Below are positions 26,683 to 35,430 of a stretch of 64,000 nt of DNA, piece by piece. The position numbers were made by a program, and so were the translations under genes. The notes under the pieces are model-generated. The model saw only the letters and a list, made by a program, of their open reading frames with translations, did no database searches and was not told the DNA's origin. Within the stretch, counting starts at the first letter, position 1; each line of letters starts with the position of its first letter. The DNA comes from Oscillospiraceae bacterium (GTDB lineage: Bacteria > Bacillota > Clostridia > Oscillospirales > Ruminococcaceae): contig JAFTXQ010000010.1 in the NCBI GenBank assembly GCA_017461565.1, positions 62,001 through 126,000 of the forward strand, in the 5' to 3' direction.

Positions 26683-27638
26683 AAAAGATGATAATTACAG
26701 CAGCAGCGCTGGTATTTGCACTCAGCGGCACAGCAGCCTATGCTGCAACGGAATCTCAGACTGCAACCTATATCGTGGCTTCAACATCTGCGGCAAACGA
26801 AGAGGCGCAGACCGACCCTGCCGAGAACAGCGCTGCAACTTCATCGGCAGGTGACACCAATATATTCTACGGTGCAGAAACAGGAAACAATGACGTAATA
26901 CACCTCGAAAAACATTACGGAAAGAACGGCTATCCCGATTACATTTCCTATATCATCTGCACAGGTGTTTCCTCATCGGGTTTTGATCCCACACAAGGTG
27001 AACCCGACGGTGGCTTCGCCGAGACCTACTTCTACGACATCGGTCTTACCGAAAAAACACAGGAAAACATGGACGCAGTGCTCGCTGTTGCAAGCGACAA
27101 CTGCAATATCACTTTCTATGAGTGTGATTTCAGCTATAACGAGCGTGAAGCTGCCTTCAACGAACTGGGCGCCAAGGACTACAAGGGTGCTCACATCATG
27201 ATGAGCCAGGAAAGCCAGTATATACTGATCTACATTCCCGACGACGCAGACTATAAGAATGATATCCCCCTCTATGACGGAATGGTGAAGATACTCTCCA
27301 CAAACGAGCTGGAGTATGACACAGGCATCGGCACAACGGGAACTACAGGCGCAACAACAGGTTTCGGACAGCCCGAAATCGGATATGAAAGCTACAGCTA
27401 TGCTGATGGAGTGACAGCACAGGACAACACATGGGTATGGTTTGCAGTTGCAGGCATCGCAGTTTTTGCGGTCGTCGGAGCCGTGTTCATCATCCGCAGG
27501 AACAATGTCCGTATAAACTCCGACGGCAGTGCCGAGGCTGTTTCGGTCGCAACAAAAGCCGATGTTGAAAAAGCTGTTTCCGACAGTGCCGAAGCTCCCT
27601 CAGCCGAGCTCAAAAACAAGATCATGAAGAATATCTGA
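26679..27638 (+). CDS. Secreted, C-terminally membrane-anchored protein coupled to the ECF sigma gene
   Basis: A 319-residue protein without recognised family. It has a signal peptide (residues 1-22, cleavage after AYA), a Ser/Thr/Ala-rich stalk, a ~180-residue extracellular domain, a Gly/Thr linker (TGIGTTGTTGATTG), one TM (~250-272) and a 47-residue cytoplasmic tail ending PSAELKNKIMKNI. Start ATG 26679 overlaps the sigma stop and has CGGAGG upstream; the longer upstream frame is an overlap artefact. Tight coupling suggests it senses an external state and controls the sigma factor via its tail, but there is no known anti-sigma fold; it could equally be a target. Confidence 0.8.
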   Translation: MKKMIITAAALVFALSGTAAYAATESQTATYIVASTSAANEEAQTDPAENSAATSSAGDTNIFYGAETGNNDVIHLEKHYGKNGYPDYISYIICTGVSSSGFDPTQGEPDGGFAETYFYDIGLTEKTQENMDAVLAVASDNCNITFYECDFSYNEREAAFNELGAKDYKGAHIMMSQESQYILIYIPDDADYKNDIPLYDGMVKILSTNELEYDTGIGTTGTTGATTGFGQPEIGYESYSYADGVTAQDNTWVWFAVAGIAVFAVVGAVFIIRRNNVRINSDGSAEAVSVATKADVEKAVSDSAEAPSAELKNKIMKNI

Positions 27639-27943
27639 AGCGCAGGATATCTGCGCAACAGGTCACCCGTTACCGTTAAATCTTGATTTGTACAGCAAGA
27701 CCCCGAGATCACTCTCGGGGTCTGAGACCGTCGAAAAAGTCCCTTTGGGACTTTTCCGCCGAAACATCCGCACTGCCCGCACTCATTGACGGCGATGCCG
27801 TCAACTCGCACAGTTGTACGGATAGAAGTTATTTTTCCGACGCACATGTCGTCGGAAAAATTTATTTAAAAAAGCCTGCTTCGCACGCAAAACCACAGTT
27901 TTTGACAAGCTGAGACCCCGAGATCACTCTCGGGGTCTTGTTA
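27639..27943. other. 305-base intergenic region rich in hairpins
   Basis: No gene. Between the sigma-partner gene and the convergent kinase gene lie five hairpins: the duplicated 26-mer at 27698-27723 and 27913-27938, AAAAGTCCC-TTT-GGGACTTTT near 27735, TTGACGGC-GATGCCGTCAA near 27786, and TTTTTCCGAC...GTCGGAAAAA near 27832-27860. None has a classic T-tract except the last, which may end both transcripts. Confidence 0.7.
27698..27938. repeat. Duplicated 26-bp palindromic hairpin flanking a 189-bp segment
   Basis: The 26-mer beginning AGACCCCGAGATCACTCT occurs identically at 27698-27723 and 27913-27938, direct repeats 215 bases apart. Each copy is itself a hairpin (AGACCCCGAG / CTCGGGGTCT). 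The arrangement resembles a terminator duplicated by insertion or recombination around the intervening sequence. Confidence 0.9.
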
Positions 27944-29524
27944 TCAGTTATTTCCTGCCGCCCTCTGTGCAGCAAGACCTCTCTTATAGTTCACCATGAA
28001 GCGTGCAAAGCCATCTGCGCCATCCTTATCGGGAGATACAGTGCTGCTTTCCATCGTAGAGAACACCTCTCGCTCAAGAAACTCCGGCAGGGGCATTTCC
28101 GAGCCGACGTTCATGTACGCCGCAAGCAGTGCCATACCCCAGGCGCCGCCCTCGCCTGCTGTCTTCATCACCGAAACATCAGCACCGAGCGCATCAGCAA
28201 GGAACTGCTGTGCAACTCCCTGCACCTTGAAAAGTCCGCCGTGACCTGTTATCTTTTCAACAGGCACCTGCTCGTACTCGGTAAGGATATCCATACCCAT
28301 TTTAAGCGTGGCCATAGAGGAATAAAGCTGCGCCCTCATAAAATTGGCAAGGCCGAAGCTGCCCTCCGCTGTGCGGAAATACATAGGTCTGCCCTCGTCC
28401 ACTCCTGCAACAGGCTCGCCCGAAAGGAAGTTGTACGCCACAACGCCTCCGCAGTCCGCATCGGCATTCAGTGCGTTTCTATACAGCATCGTATACAGCT
28501 CTGACTTATCGGGTGTATTTCCCGAAAGCGCCGCAAACTCACCGAAGAGCTTCACCCAAGCGTCAAGCTCGGAGCAGCAGTTGTTGCAATGCACCATCGC
28601 AACAGGCATACCATCTGGAGTTGCCACCATATCTATCTCGGTATACACGTTTTCAAGCGGCTTTTCAAGCACCAGCATAGAAAATATCGAGGTTCCTGCG
28701 GATACGTTGCCTGTCCTCGGAAGAACGCTGTTTGTTGCCACCATTCCAGTGCCTGCATCACCCTCGGGAGGGCACATCGGGATACCTGCACGGAGCTTTC
28801 CGCTATCGTCAAGAAGCCTTGCTCCTGCCTCAGTAAGAGCTGCGCCCTTTGTACCAGCAGGCCTGCACTCGGGAAGCACGGAGCGGATGCTCCAGTCATA
28901 GCCGTAGGGGTTCATGAGTGCATCGAATTTATCGAGCATTTCCGTATTGTAGCTGCGGCTGTCGCTGATGGGGAACATTCCCGCAGCCTCGCCTGCGCCT
29001 ACCACACGTTCGCCTGTCAGCAGATAGTGGACATAGCCTGCAAGCGTTGTGATGTGCGCTATCGCGGAAACGTGCTCCTCTTTGTTCAGCACAGCCTGAT
29101 ACAGATGAGATATGCTCCATCTCTGAGGGATATTGAAGCCGAAAAGCTCTGTAAGCTGCTCCGCAGCCTGCGCTGTTGTAGTGTTTCTCCATGTGCGGAA
29201 CGGAACAAGCAGGTTATCCTCCTTGTCGAATGCAAGATATCCGTGCATCATTGCCGAGATACCAAACGCCCCTACCGTTTCAAGCTCAATGCCGTATTTC
29301 GACTTCACATCAGCCGCAAGAGAAGCGTAGCAGCCCTTGAGACCGTTGATGATCTCATCCTGTGAATACGTCCAATAGCCGTTTTCAAGCCTGTTTTCCC
29401 AGTCATAAGCACCCGAAGCGACAGGAGCGTAGCAGTCGTCAATAAGAACTGCCTTTATTCTTGTGGAGCCAAATTCTATTCCGAGAGACGTCTTGCCGCT
29501 CTTTATCTTTTCAACTGTTGTCAT
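27944..29524 (-). CDS. FGGY-family carbohydrate kinase
   Basis: A 526-residue sugar kinase of the actin/hexokinase fold. Phosphate 1 reads GIEFGSTRIKA (glutamate in place of the common aspartate), adenosine-site GEGGAWGMALLAAY and the FGGY C-terminal half (ITGHGGLFKVQGVAQQFLADALG) are clear. Length fits xylulokinase/ribulokinase relatives. The exact sugar cannot be read from sequence, and no isomerase or transporter lies beside it. It follows the SGNH lipoprotein gene by 12 bases. Confidence 0.9.
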   Translation of the reverse strand: MTTVEKIKSGKTSLGIEFGSTRIKAVLIDDCYAPVASGAYDWENRLENGYWTYSQDEIINGLKGCYASLAADVKSKYGIELETVGAFGISAMMHGYLAFDKEDNLLVPFRTWRNTTTAQAAEQLTELFGFNIPQRWSISHLYQAVLNKEEHVSAIAHITTLAGYVHYLLTGERVVGAGEAAGMFPISDSRSYNTEMLDKFDALMNPYGYDWSIRSVLPECRPAGTKGAALTEAGARLLDDSGKLRAGIPMCPPEGDAGTGMVATNSVLPRTGNVSAGTSIFSMLVLEKPLENVYTEIDMVATPDGMPVAMVHCNNCCSELDAWVKLFGEFAALSGNTPDKSELYTMLYRNALNADADCGGVVAYNFLSGEPVAGVDEGRPMYFRTAEGSFGLANFMRAQLYSSMATLKMGMDILTEYEQVPVEKITGHGGLFKVQGVAQQFLADALGADVSVMKTAGEGGAWGMALLAAYMNVGSEMPLPEFLEREVFSTMESSTVSPDKDGADGFARFMVNYKRGLAAQRAAGNN

Positions 29525-29536
29525 AAAGCCTCCGTA

Positions 29537-30874
29537 TCAGTTACAGTAAGCAAAGCCCATGATGAAGAAGCAGCAAGCCTTGTCCGCCTCCACCCTGATC
29601 TCGACCTCGTGCTGAGCGCTTTCAGCGTCGTCGATTATGTATTTCTGCTCGGGGTTGTTCCAGCCGCTTGCCATGTTGGAGGAAACAGTCATGACCTGCT
29701 CACCGTCAACAATGATCTGTGCGTCGCCGTAAAGATGGCTGTTGTTTGCCTTGAACACCATACCAAGCTTCTTACAATCAACGGTAAACTTCAGCGAAGC
29801 GCCTGTATCACCCTTGTAGAACCAACCGTTTTTGAACCAGTGGTAGGTCTCGTTATTGACAAAGCCCTCCACTTCAACATCCATATTAGTGCTTTCGAGG
29901 AAATGCATATTCATATAGTCGCCGCTGTTGAGAGGCTCGGGAAGTGTATTGTCAACATCGCCTGTGTTTTCGGAAACAGTGGGAATTACATTCTCGTAAT
30001 AATTTATGATAAGGTCACGCACGAGCTGACTTCCCTCAACATGGGGATGTGACTGGTCGCCTGAATAGTCGTCCCATGTCATTCTGCCCTCCTGGATCTC
30101 TACCCACATAGAGTCGGGGAGACTTATCATAGGAAGCCCGTAATGCTCGCCGATCTTGCTCATGTGAGGCTGGCAGGTATGACCGCTTTCTACGATAGTG
30201 AAAAGAAGCACCACTGCGATGTCTCTTTCATCTGCAAGCAGTGTACGCACAAGGGACTCATAAGCGTTCTTATATATCGTCTCGCCGCCGTCGTTTACAG
30301 CGAATTCCACGAAAACGATATCGGGATCGTGCGAAAGGACATCACGCTCAAGACGCATATTACCAAGCACCGATGGTGTTCCGCTGAGACCTGCATTCAC
30401 ATAATTCACAGTAGATTCGGGATACTGCTCACCAAGCCATGTTGTGACCATCTTTGCCCACTTCTGGTCCTCGGTAAGAGTAAGTCCGTCGTGGTAGCCC
30501 TCTGTGATCGAACCGCCGATGTATGCAGCTGTGATCTCCTCGCCGTTTGCAGCCTTGTTAAGCACATTTGCCATACGGGTCATGTCACCGGTTGTGATAA
30601 GCGAACGCTCCACCATAAGCTTGTAGATCTCGTCGTCACTAAGCTTTGAATAGTCGATCTCCTCGGTCTCGGGAGCGCTGCTGTCAGGTGCAGAGGATGT
30701 ATCGTCTGCCTCAGCCGACTCCTTATCAGCAGCATCAGAGGTATTCTGCTCAACAACAGAGCTTGAATCATCGGGAGCCGAGCTTCCGATATCAGAGGAG
30801 CTGCCCGTATTTCCACCGCAGCCTGCCGCAAGCAGCATAGATGCTGCAAGTAATACTGTCAAAAACTTTTTCAT
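29537..30874 (-). CDS. SGNH/GDSL hydrolase lipoprotein
   Basis: A 445-residue lipoprotein: signal with lipobox LAAGC near residue 20, a Ser/Asp/Glu-rich linker to ~70, then an SGNH hydrolase domain with the nucleophile block YIGGSITEG, the asparagine block FVEFAVNDGG and the catalytic D-x2-H block DQSHPH. The C-terminal ~120 residues look like a beta-sandwich accessory domain. These enzymes often deacetylate plant polysaccharides. Start ATG 30874 has AAGGAG 8 bases upstream; the longer frame was rejected. It precedes the sugar kinase. Confidence 0.88.
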   Translation of the reverse strand: MKKFLTVLLAASMLLAAGCGGNTGSSSDIGSSAPDDSSSVVEQNTSDAADKESAEADDTSSAPDSSAPETEEIDYSKLSDDEIYKLMVERSLITTGDMTRMANVLNKAANGEEITAAYIGGSITEGYHDGLTLTEDQKWAKMVTTWLGEQYPESTVNYVNAGLSGTPSVLGNMRLERDVLSHDPDIVFVEFAVNDGGETIYKNAYESLVRTLLADERDIAVVLLFTIVESGHTCQPHMSKIGEHYGLPMISLPDSMWVEIQEGRMTWDDYSGDQSHPHVEGSQLVRDLIINYYENVIPTVSENTGDVDNTLPEPLNSGDYMNMHFLESTNMDVEVEGFVNNETYHWFKNGWFYKGDTGASLKFTVDCKKLGMVFKANNSHLYGDAQIIVDGEQVMTVSSNMASGWNNPEQKYIIDDAESAQHEVEIRVEADKACCFFIMGFAYCN

Positions 30875-30922
30875 GTCCAATTCTCCTTCACAGAATTTAT
30901 AATATGATTTTAGCATAAATAA

Positions 30923-30939
30923 GTGCTGAAAACCAGCAC
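30923..30939 (-). terminator. Weak hairpin after the TraB/GumN gene
   Basis: Minus strand GTGCTG / CAGCAC stem with a 5-base loop followed by TTATTT, between the TraB/GumN stop and the SGNH start. Short stem, so probably an attenuator or partial terminator. Confidence 0.45.
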
Positions 30940-30953
30940 AATATTACTATCTT

Positions 30954-31919
30954 TCAAGCCGCCTGCACATCAGCGTCGACACGAACAGGCACAGGAACAT
31001 ATCCTGCCCTTTCAAGCAGCGTCAGGATATCATCCTCGATATAGAAATGTGCCGCTCCCACCAGCATGAATACATCCTCTCCACCTTGCAGGAATTCAAC
31101 AGCGGCCTCAGCCATCTTTTCCTGCCGCCCAAGATACATCATGTCCAGAAACTTCAGATGGTCGGAATAAACATCAGACGGGATATCCTCATAAACGGAA
31201 TAATCAAGTCCACCAAGCCGCTCCTCATCAAAGCAGCTCCACATATCGTACAGCTGCTTGGTTTCTGATACAGCCGTATCGTAATTCTCATCGCCGACAC
31301 ACTCGGTAACGGAAAGCACCTGTACAGCCATCGGTATCTCAGCCATCATCTGATACTGCTGTGCGACGCTCTCGATCTCACAGATCGTTTTTCCATCCTC
31401 GTGCGCCATCGACAAAAAATATTCCTCGGTACCGTATTCAGATGACAATCCGCATTCCTGTGCAGCCTCAACCGAAAGGACTGACGACCAGTAATACGGG
31501 ATATATCTGTCCAAAGCCTTTGAATATAGCCCCTTTGCAGACATAAAATCCACCGTTTCATCATAGCTGTCGCCAAAGCACGCCTGTGCTGTGACGCCTT
31601 CAGGAAGAAGCAGGTACTGCGCTGCTTCATTGATGATGTCTGTATTTTCGTTCAAAGCTGCCGTATCTATCTCCGCAGCAACTGTATCGCACTGCTCATA
31701 GGCTCTCAGAATGTAGTCGGGATACACGACACCCTCCTGCCCTACATGCATAGAGCCAAGAAGAAACAGTGTAGCGCCGCTCTCCTTATCCGTGACAGTC
31801 CAGAACGGCGGAGTGATCTCAACTGTCTCAGCCGCAGAAGACCCGCCGCCCGTACAGCCTGTCAGTATACATACACAAAGCAATACAGAAGAAAATCTTT
31901 TTATAATACCTGTCAGCAT
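30954..31919 (-). CDS. TraB/GumN family lipoprotein
   Basis: A 321-residue lipoprotein (lipobox ILTGC near residue 22) of the TraB/GumN fold, related to Tiki proteases. The family hallmarks are LFLLGSMHVG at the start of the domain, AAEID, and the closing MLVGAAHFYIEDDILTLLERAGY. Tiki relatives are metalloproteases using the two GxxH-type motifs; the bacterial function is not settled. It lies 12 bases after the histidine phosphatase gene. Confidence 0.88.
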   Translation of the reverse strand: MLTGIIKRFSSVLLCVCILTGCTGGGSSAAETVEITPPFWTVTDKESGATLFLLGSMHVGQEGVVYPDYILRAYEQCDTVAAEIDTAALNENTDIINEAAQYLLLPEGVTAQACFGDSYDETVDFMSAKGLYSKALDRYIPYYWSSVLSVEAAQECGLSSEYGTEEYFLSMAHEDGKTICEIESVAQQYQMMAEIPMAVQVLSVTECVGDENYDTAVSETKQLYDMWSCFDEERLGGLDYSVYEDIPSDVYSDHLKFLDMMYLGRQEKMAEAAVEFLQGGEDVFMLVGAAHFYIEDDILTLLERAGYVPVPVRVDADVQAA

Positions 31920-31931
31920 TTTCGCTTTTCC

Positions 31932-32540
31932 TTATACGATACGTCCGCTTATCTCAAAAGTAGGACCCTTCTGCCACAGGAATGTGGACAGGATTATCTC
32001 AAAGCCCTCACCGGGACCGCACATAAAATCCGCAGGCTTTCCTTTAGGAAGCCCATAGCCTGCAAGCAGGTTTGTGATAACTCCGCCGTGAGTTACCACT
32101 GCGGCACGTGTGACATCCTTTGCCATCATATCACTGAACACCACATCAAGTCCGCTTATACAGCGCAACGTAAAATCACCGAACTTTTCACCATTGGGAG
32201 GGCAGGCGTCAACACCGCCCTTAATCCACTGCACATATTCGGGAAGCTGTGCGATATCTGACTGCTTCTTATTCTCAAAATCGCCGAAATCCATTTCGGA
32301 AAGCTCGTCTACGATCATCAGCTGCCTGTCGGGATAGATGATATCCGCCGTCTCAAGACAACGTGTCAGTGGTGAGGAATACACCTTCTGTACCGAAGGA
32401 TATACCTCCATATCAGTAAGCGAGCGTATGGTATCAGCACCCTCAGAGCAAAGCGGAAGATCAGTCTGCCCGATGTACTTTCCATCCAGATTTCCCTGCG
32501 TAATGCCGTGACGGATGAGATAAATGTAATAGTTTTTCAT
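31932..32540 (-). CDS. Histidine phosphatase family protein
   Basis: A 202-residue phosphoglycerate mutase-like phosphatase. The catalytic LIRHGITQGN near the N-terminus, SSPLTRCLETA and the second histidine VVTHGGV are present, so it should be active. Similar proteins are annotated CobC/GpmB-like, but the substrate is not predictable. ATG 32540 is chosen: GAGGAGG lies 6 bases upstream; the long frame adds 17 residues without support. It heads the phosphatase-TraB-SGNH-kinase cluster. Confidence 0.9.
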   Translation of the reverse strand: MKNYYIYLIRHGITQGNLDGKYIGQTDLPLCSEGADTIRSLTDMEVYPSVQKVYSSPLTRCLETADIIYPDRQLMIVDELSEMDFGDFENKKQSDIAQLPEYVQWIKGGVDACPPNGEKFGDFTLRCISGLDVVFSDMMAKDVTRAAVVTHGGVITNLLAGYGLPKGKPADFMCGPGEGFEIILSTFLWQKGPTFEISGRIV

Positions 32541-32667
32541 TTTATGCCTCCTCTCAGCCCTCGCTAAACCGTCATAAATGCGCATTATCAAGCCAAAAAG
32601 ACAGTTTTTAAATGCGAATTATGAATAATATCCTAGAGAGCTGTCGTTTTTTTGTATAATATGACTC

Positions 32668-32696
32668 TTTACAAATCGGAATATTAAAGATATAAT
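32668..32696 (+). promoter_or_regulatory. Promoter of the XRE regulator gene
   Basis: TTTACA (32668-32673), 17-base spacer, TATAAT (32691-32696). The ~105-base leader contains a small hairpin GTCTGC/GCAGAC at 32772-32787 that ends 24 bases before the start codon. Confidence 0.75.
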
Positions 32697-32810
32697 ATAC
32701 AGTATGAAATTATGTTGGATAATTGTCTGATCTTATGCTATCTCAGGCTGAATTCCCATTCAATAAAAGCTGTCTGCCTATGCAGACGATGACAAAACAG
32801 GAGAAAATAT

Positions 32811-33473
32811 ATGAACAAGGACTTCCCCCGCATCATGACCCTGCTGCGCAAGGAACGCAAGCTTAGTCAGAAGCAGGTTGCAGCCGATCTTGAAGTAACA
32901 CAGGCGCTTCTTTCTCACTATGAGAATGGAAAGCGTGAATGCGGACTGGATTTTTTGGTACGTGCCGCTGACTACTATAACGTTTCGGTAGATTATCTTC
33001 TCGGACGCTCGCCGTCCGTAAACGGCATGACCGTTACAGAACAGGATCTCCCTGAAAGCAACATCTACGAAAAGTACGACGGAGAAATGTCAGGCGCATC
33101 TACATTCTTCCAGAAGAAGCTGCTGACAAACTCAATAGAGATCATATACTCGCTGCTCATAAAAGCCAAGAACTCCGATCTGACAAAGGCTGTAAACTCC
33201 TTTATGTCGCTTGCGGTATACAGAAGCTTCAGAATGGTATACAGCGCAGGAAAGAACAATGATGAAAACTCATTCGGGATCCCTGCCGAAAAGGTATCGG
33301 GACTTACAAGCGCCGCAATGTCTATCGAGGATGTTAAGGCCCGCAGCGCCGCTGTCTCGGGAAGCGAGGACGACCGCATAACCACCGCACGCCTTGAGCA
33401 TGACTACTCCGCTCAGGCGACTGCGCTTCTCTCTATCGTAAAGAACACGGAAAAAACACTCGGAAAGTTCTGA
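32811..33473 (+). CDS. XRE-family transcriptional regulator
   Basis: A 220-residue protein: residues ~5-62 are an HTH of Cro/CI type (LLRKERKLSQKQVAADLEVTQALLSHYENGKRECGL split by the turn), and the rest is a helical domain of unknown ligand. Start ATG 32811 with AGGAGA. It is transcribed divergently from the phosphatase operon and ends at a shared terminator, so it may regulate that operon or itself; targets are unknown. Confidence 0.9.
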   Translation: MNKDFPRIMTLLRKERKLSQKQVAADLEVTQALLSHYENGKRECGLDFLVRAADYYNVSVDYLLGRSPSVNGMTVTEQDLPESNIYEKYDGEMSGASTFFQKKLLTNSIEIIYSLLIKAKNSDLTKAVNSFMSLAVYRSFRMVYSAGKNNDENSFGIPAEKVSGLTSAAMSIEDVKARSAAVSGSEDDRITTARLEHDYSAQATALLSIVKNTEKTLGKF

Positions 33474-33492
33474 TATCACATATCACATCTGC

Positions 33493-33516
33493 AAAAGACG
33501 GCTTCGGCCGTCTTTT
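33493..33516. terminator. Bidirectional terminator between XRE and flippase genes
   Basis: Perfect 10-bp stem AAAAGACGGC / GCCGTCTTTT (33493-33502 with 33507-33516) capped by a stable TTCG tetraloop, with T-tracts on both strands; it serves the two convergent genes. Confidence 0.95.
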
Positions 33517-34950
33517 TTATTTGCTTTCAGGCGCTTCATTGGGATTGTTTGAACGTTTGTTCAGGAACAGCTTTACCGCTTCTATCGCAGAGCGGAAGTT
33601 TATCGCAACAATGACCACGAATATCACACAGTTGAGTACATTCTGTACAAGCCCATATTCAAGGAACATAACAGAAGCTCCCATCGCAACAAACAGAACG
33701 AAATTCACAAGCACCTTGCGGTAGTTTATCTTCATGTAAAGGTACTTTTTCGTATCGATAACACGATAGATGAAAACCACCATATAGCTTATCATAGTGG
33801 CTATTGCAGCGCCGATAACACCGATGGTGTGCAACAGGATAAGATTAAGCACAACATTAGTCGCAGCACCGATAAAAGAGGACACAAAGCTATGGCTTGT
33901 CTTGTTGCTTGCCTCGTATATAGTGCTCATGAAGTTTGATCCGCACTGGAACAGCACCGCACCAAGCAGACAAGGAACATAAAAATATGCGAACTCAAAG
34001 CCCTCGCTGCCGAAGAACGGCATTATTATAGGTCTGAGTATAAGCATTATACCCGCCACTGCCACAAACATTATGGTCTGCATCATATTGAACACATTGG
34101 AATAAAAGTTAGAGATAGTACGGGAATTTCTTTCGGTTATCGCTGACATGTGCCACGCCTGAAGAAATATACCCACAACTATCGCAGCAAGGTTCGGGAA
34201 TTTATAAGCAAACGAATACACACCGTTTTCGCCGCTGCCGAATATAGCAGTCACCATAAAGGTATCTGATACATTTACAATCCACCACATAACTGTGGTG
34301 GGCATAAGCGGTATGCTGTATCTCAGCATGGAGTTACGCAGCGTCTTGTCGTTTCCGAGAGGACGATACTGCTTATAAAGCTTTGCATTAGCGCTTACAA
34401 AGATGATCGAGACCAGATCGCCCAGCGATACCGACAGCACATAGCCCAGAACGCCCATATTAAACACACCGAGGAACAGCAGATTGAACAGTATCATCGA
34501 CACGGTGGTTATAATACCGTCTATCGCAAACAGCTTGACATGGCCTCGGGCACGCACATATATGCTGCATATTCCCTTTATGCTGCCCGTGCAGACATAC
34601 ATATACATCAGCCACTCGTATCCCTTCAGCATCTCTATCATGCCCACCAGAGGAACGAATGCGGCGAATATCACCAGACCTATAACAGCAACATTTATGC
34701 CGATGGAAAACACGTGCTTTCCGCTGTTTCCCTTATCCAGGCCATAGCGAAGCACGCCCTCACTGATAGAGAGCGTTACCACTGATATAAGCAATGCGGA
34801 CGCATTGATGATGTTGTTGACATCACCAAAGCCATCTGTGCCAAGCATGCTTGTGTAGAATTTCAGCATCACATACACAAGCAGCTTTGAGCCAAACTGA
34901 CCCAGAGCCAATACTATCGTATTGCTCGCCAGCTTCTGGTATTTGTTCAT
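33517..34950 (-). CDS. Polysaccharide flippase (MOP/Wzx-like)
   Basis: A 477-residue integral membrane protein with about 14 hydrophobic segments, beginning with the typical N-terminal pattern ASNTIVLALGQFGSKLLVYVM and an early TDGFGDVN loop, as in lipid-linked oligosaccharide exporters (RfbX/Wzx, MurJ-related MOP superfamily). It probably flips a polysaccharide or peptidoglycan precursor; the donor glycan is unknown. No glycosyltransferase lies nearby. It follows tadA by 18 bases, the last gene of the rlmB operon. Confidence 0.9.
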   Translation of the reverse strand: MNKYQKLASNTIVLALGQFGSKLLVYVMLKFYTSMLGTDGFGDVNNIINASALLISVVTLSISEGVLRYGLDKGNSGKHVFSIGINVAVIGLVIFAAFVPLVGMIEMLKGYEWLMYMYVCTGSIKGICSIYVRARGHVKLFAIDGIITTVSMILFNLLFLGVFNMGVLGYVLSVSLGDLVSIIFVSANAKLYKQYRPLGNDKTLRNSMLRYSIPLMPTTVMWWIVNVSDTFMVTAIFGSGENGVYSFAYKFPNLAAIVVGIFLQAWHMSAITERNSRTISNFYSNVFNMMQTIMFVAVAGIMLILRPIIMPFFGSEGFEFAYFYVPCLLGAVLFQCGSNFMSTIYEASNKTSHSFVSSFIGAATNVVLNLILLHTIGVIGAAIATMISYMVVFIYRVIDTKKYLYMKINYRKVLVNFVLFVAMGASVMFLEYGLVQNVLNCVIFVVIVAINFRSAIEAVKLFLNKRSNNPNEAPESK

Positions 34951-34968
34951 ATCTAACCTGTTGTCTCT

Positions 34969-35430
34969 TTATATTTTATTTTCTCTGAGTTCTCTGAAAA
35001 AGCGTGTAAGCACCTCGCCGCATCTGTCCTTCAGGACACGGCTGCGCACATAAGGTATATGCGTGAACTTCTCCTCAAAAAGGCATACTACCGAGGCACA
35101 GGCGCCGTTCTTGTCGTCAAAAGCTCCGTAGACCACACGCTTAAGGCGGCTGTTCATCACAGCACCGGCACACATCGGACACGGCTCCAACGTAACATAG
35201 AGCGTGCAATCCGTAAGTCTCCAGCTTCCCAGGCGCTTTGCAGCCTGTTCTATCGCAATTATCTCAGCGTGGGCGATGGGAGAATTCAGCTGCTCACGCA
35301 GATTATATCCCTCGCCTATCACCTCTCCATCGGGCGACACAACGATCGCACCGACGGGTATTTCGCCAAGAGCGTAAGCCTTTTCGGCAAGCTCCAGCGC
35401 TTTCAGCATATATTCCTCGTCCTGCGTCAC
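34969..35430 (-). CDS. tadA: tRNA adenosine(34) deaminase TadA
   Basis: TadA (153 residues) makes inosine at the wobble base of tRNA-Arg(ACG). Zinc ligands are the HAE motif (AHAEIIAI) and PCPMCAG, both intact. I chose GTG 35430 because it overlaps the upstream stop (GTGA) and gives the family's usual N-terminus (TQDEEYMLKALELAEKA); an alternative ATG lies at 35409. Shorter than the longest frame by 16 residues. It sits between the P-type ATPase-like gene and the flippase. Confidence 0.95.
   Translation of the reverse strand: MTQDEEYMLKALELAEKAYALGEIPVGAIVVSPDGEVIGEGYNLREQLNSPIAHAEIIAIEQAAKRLGSWRLTDCTLYVTLEPCPMCAGAVMNSRLKRVVYGAFDDKNGACASVVCLFEEKFTHIPYVRSRVLKDRCGEVLTRFFRELRENKI

Noticed and set aside
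27639-27943. A CRISPR-like array from the repeated hairpins
   Set aside because: Only two direct copies of one 26-mer separated by 189 bases; no regular repeat-spacer pattern and no cas genes.
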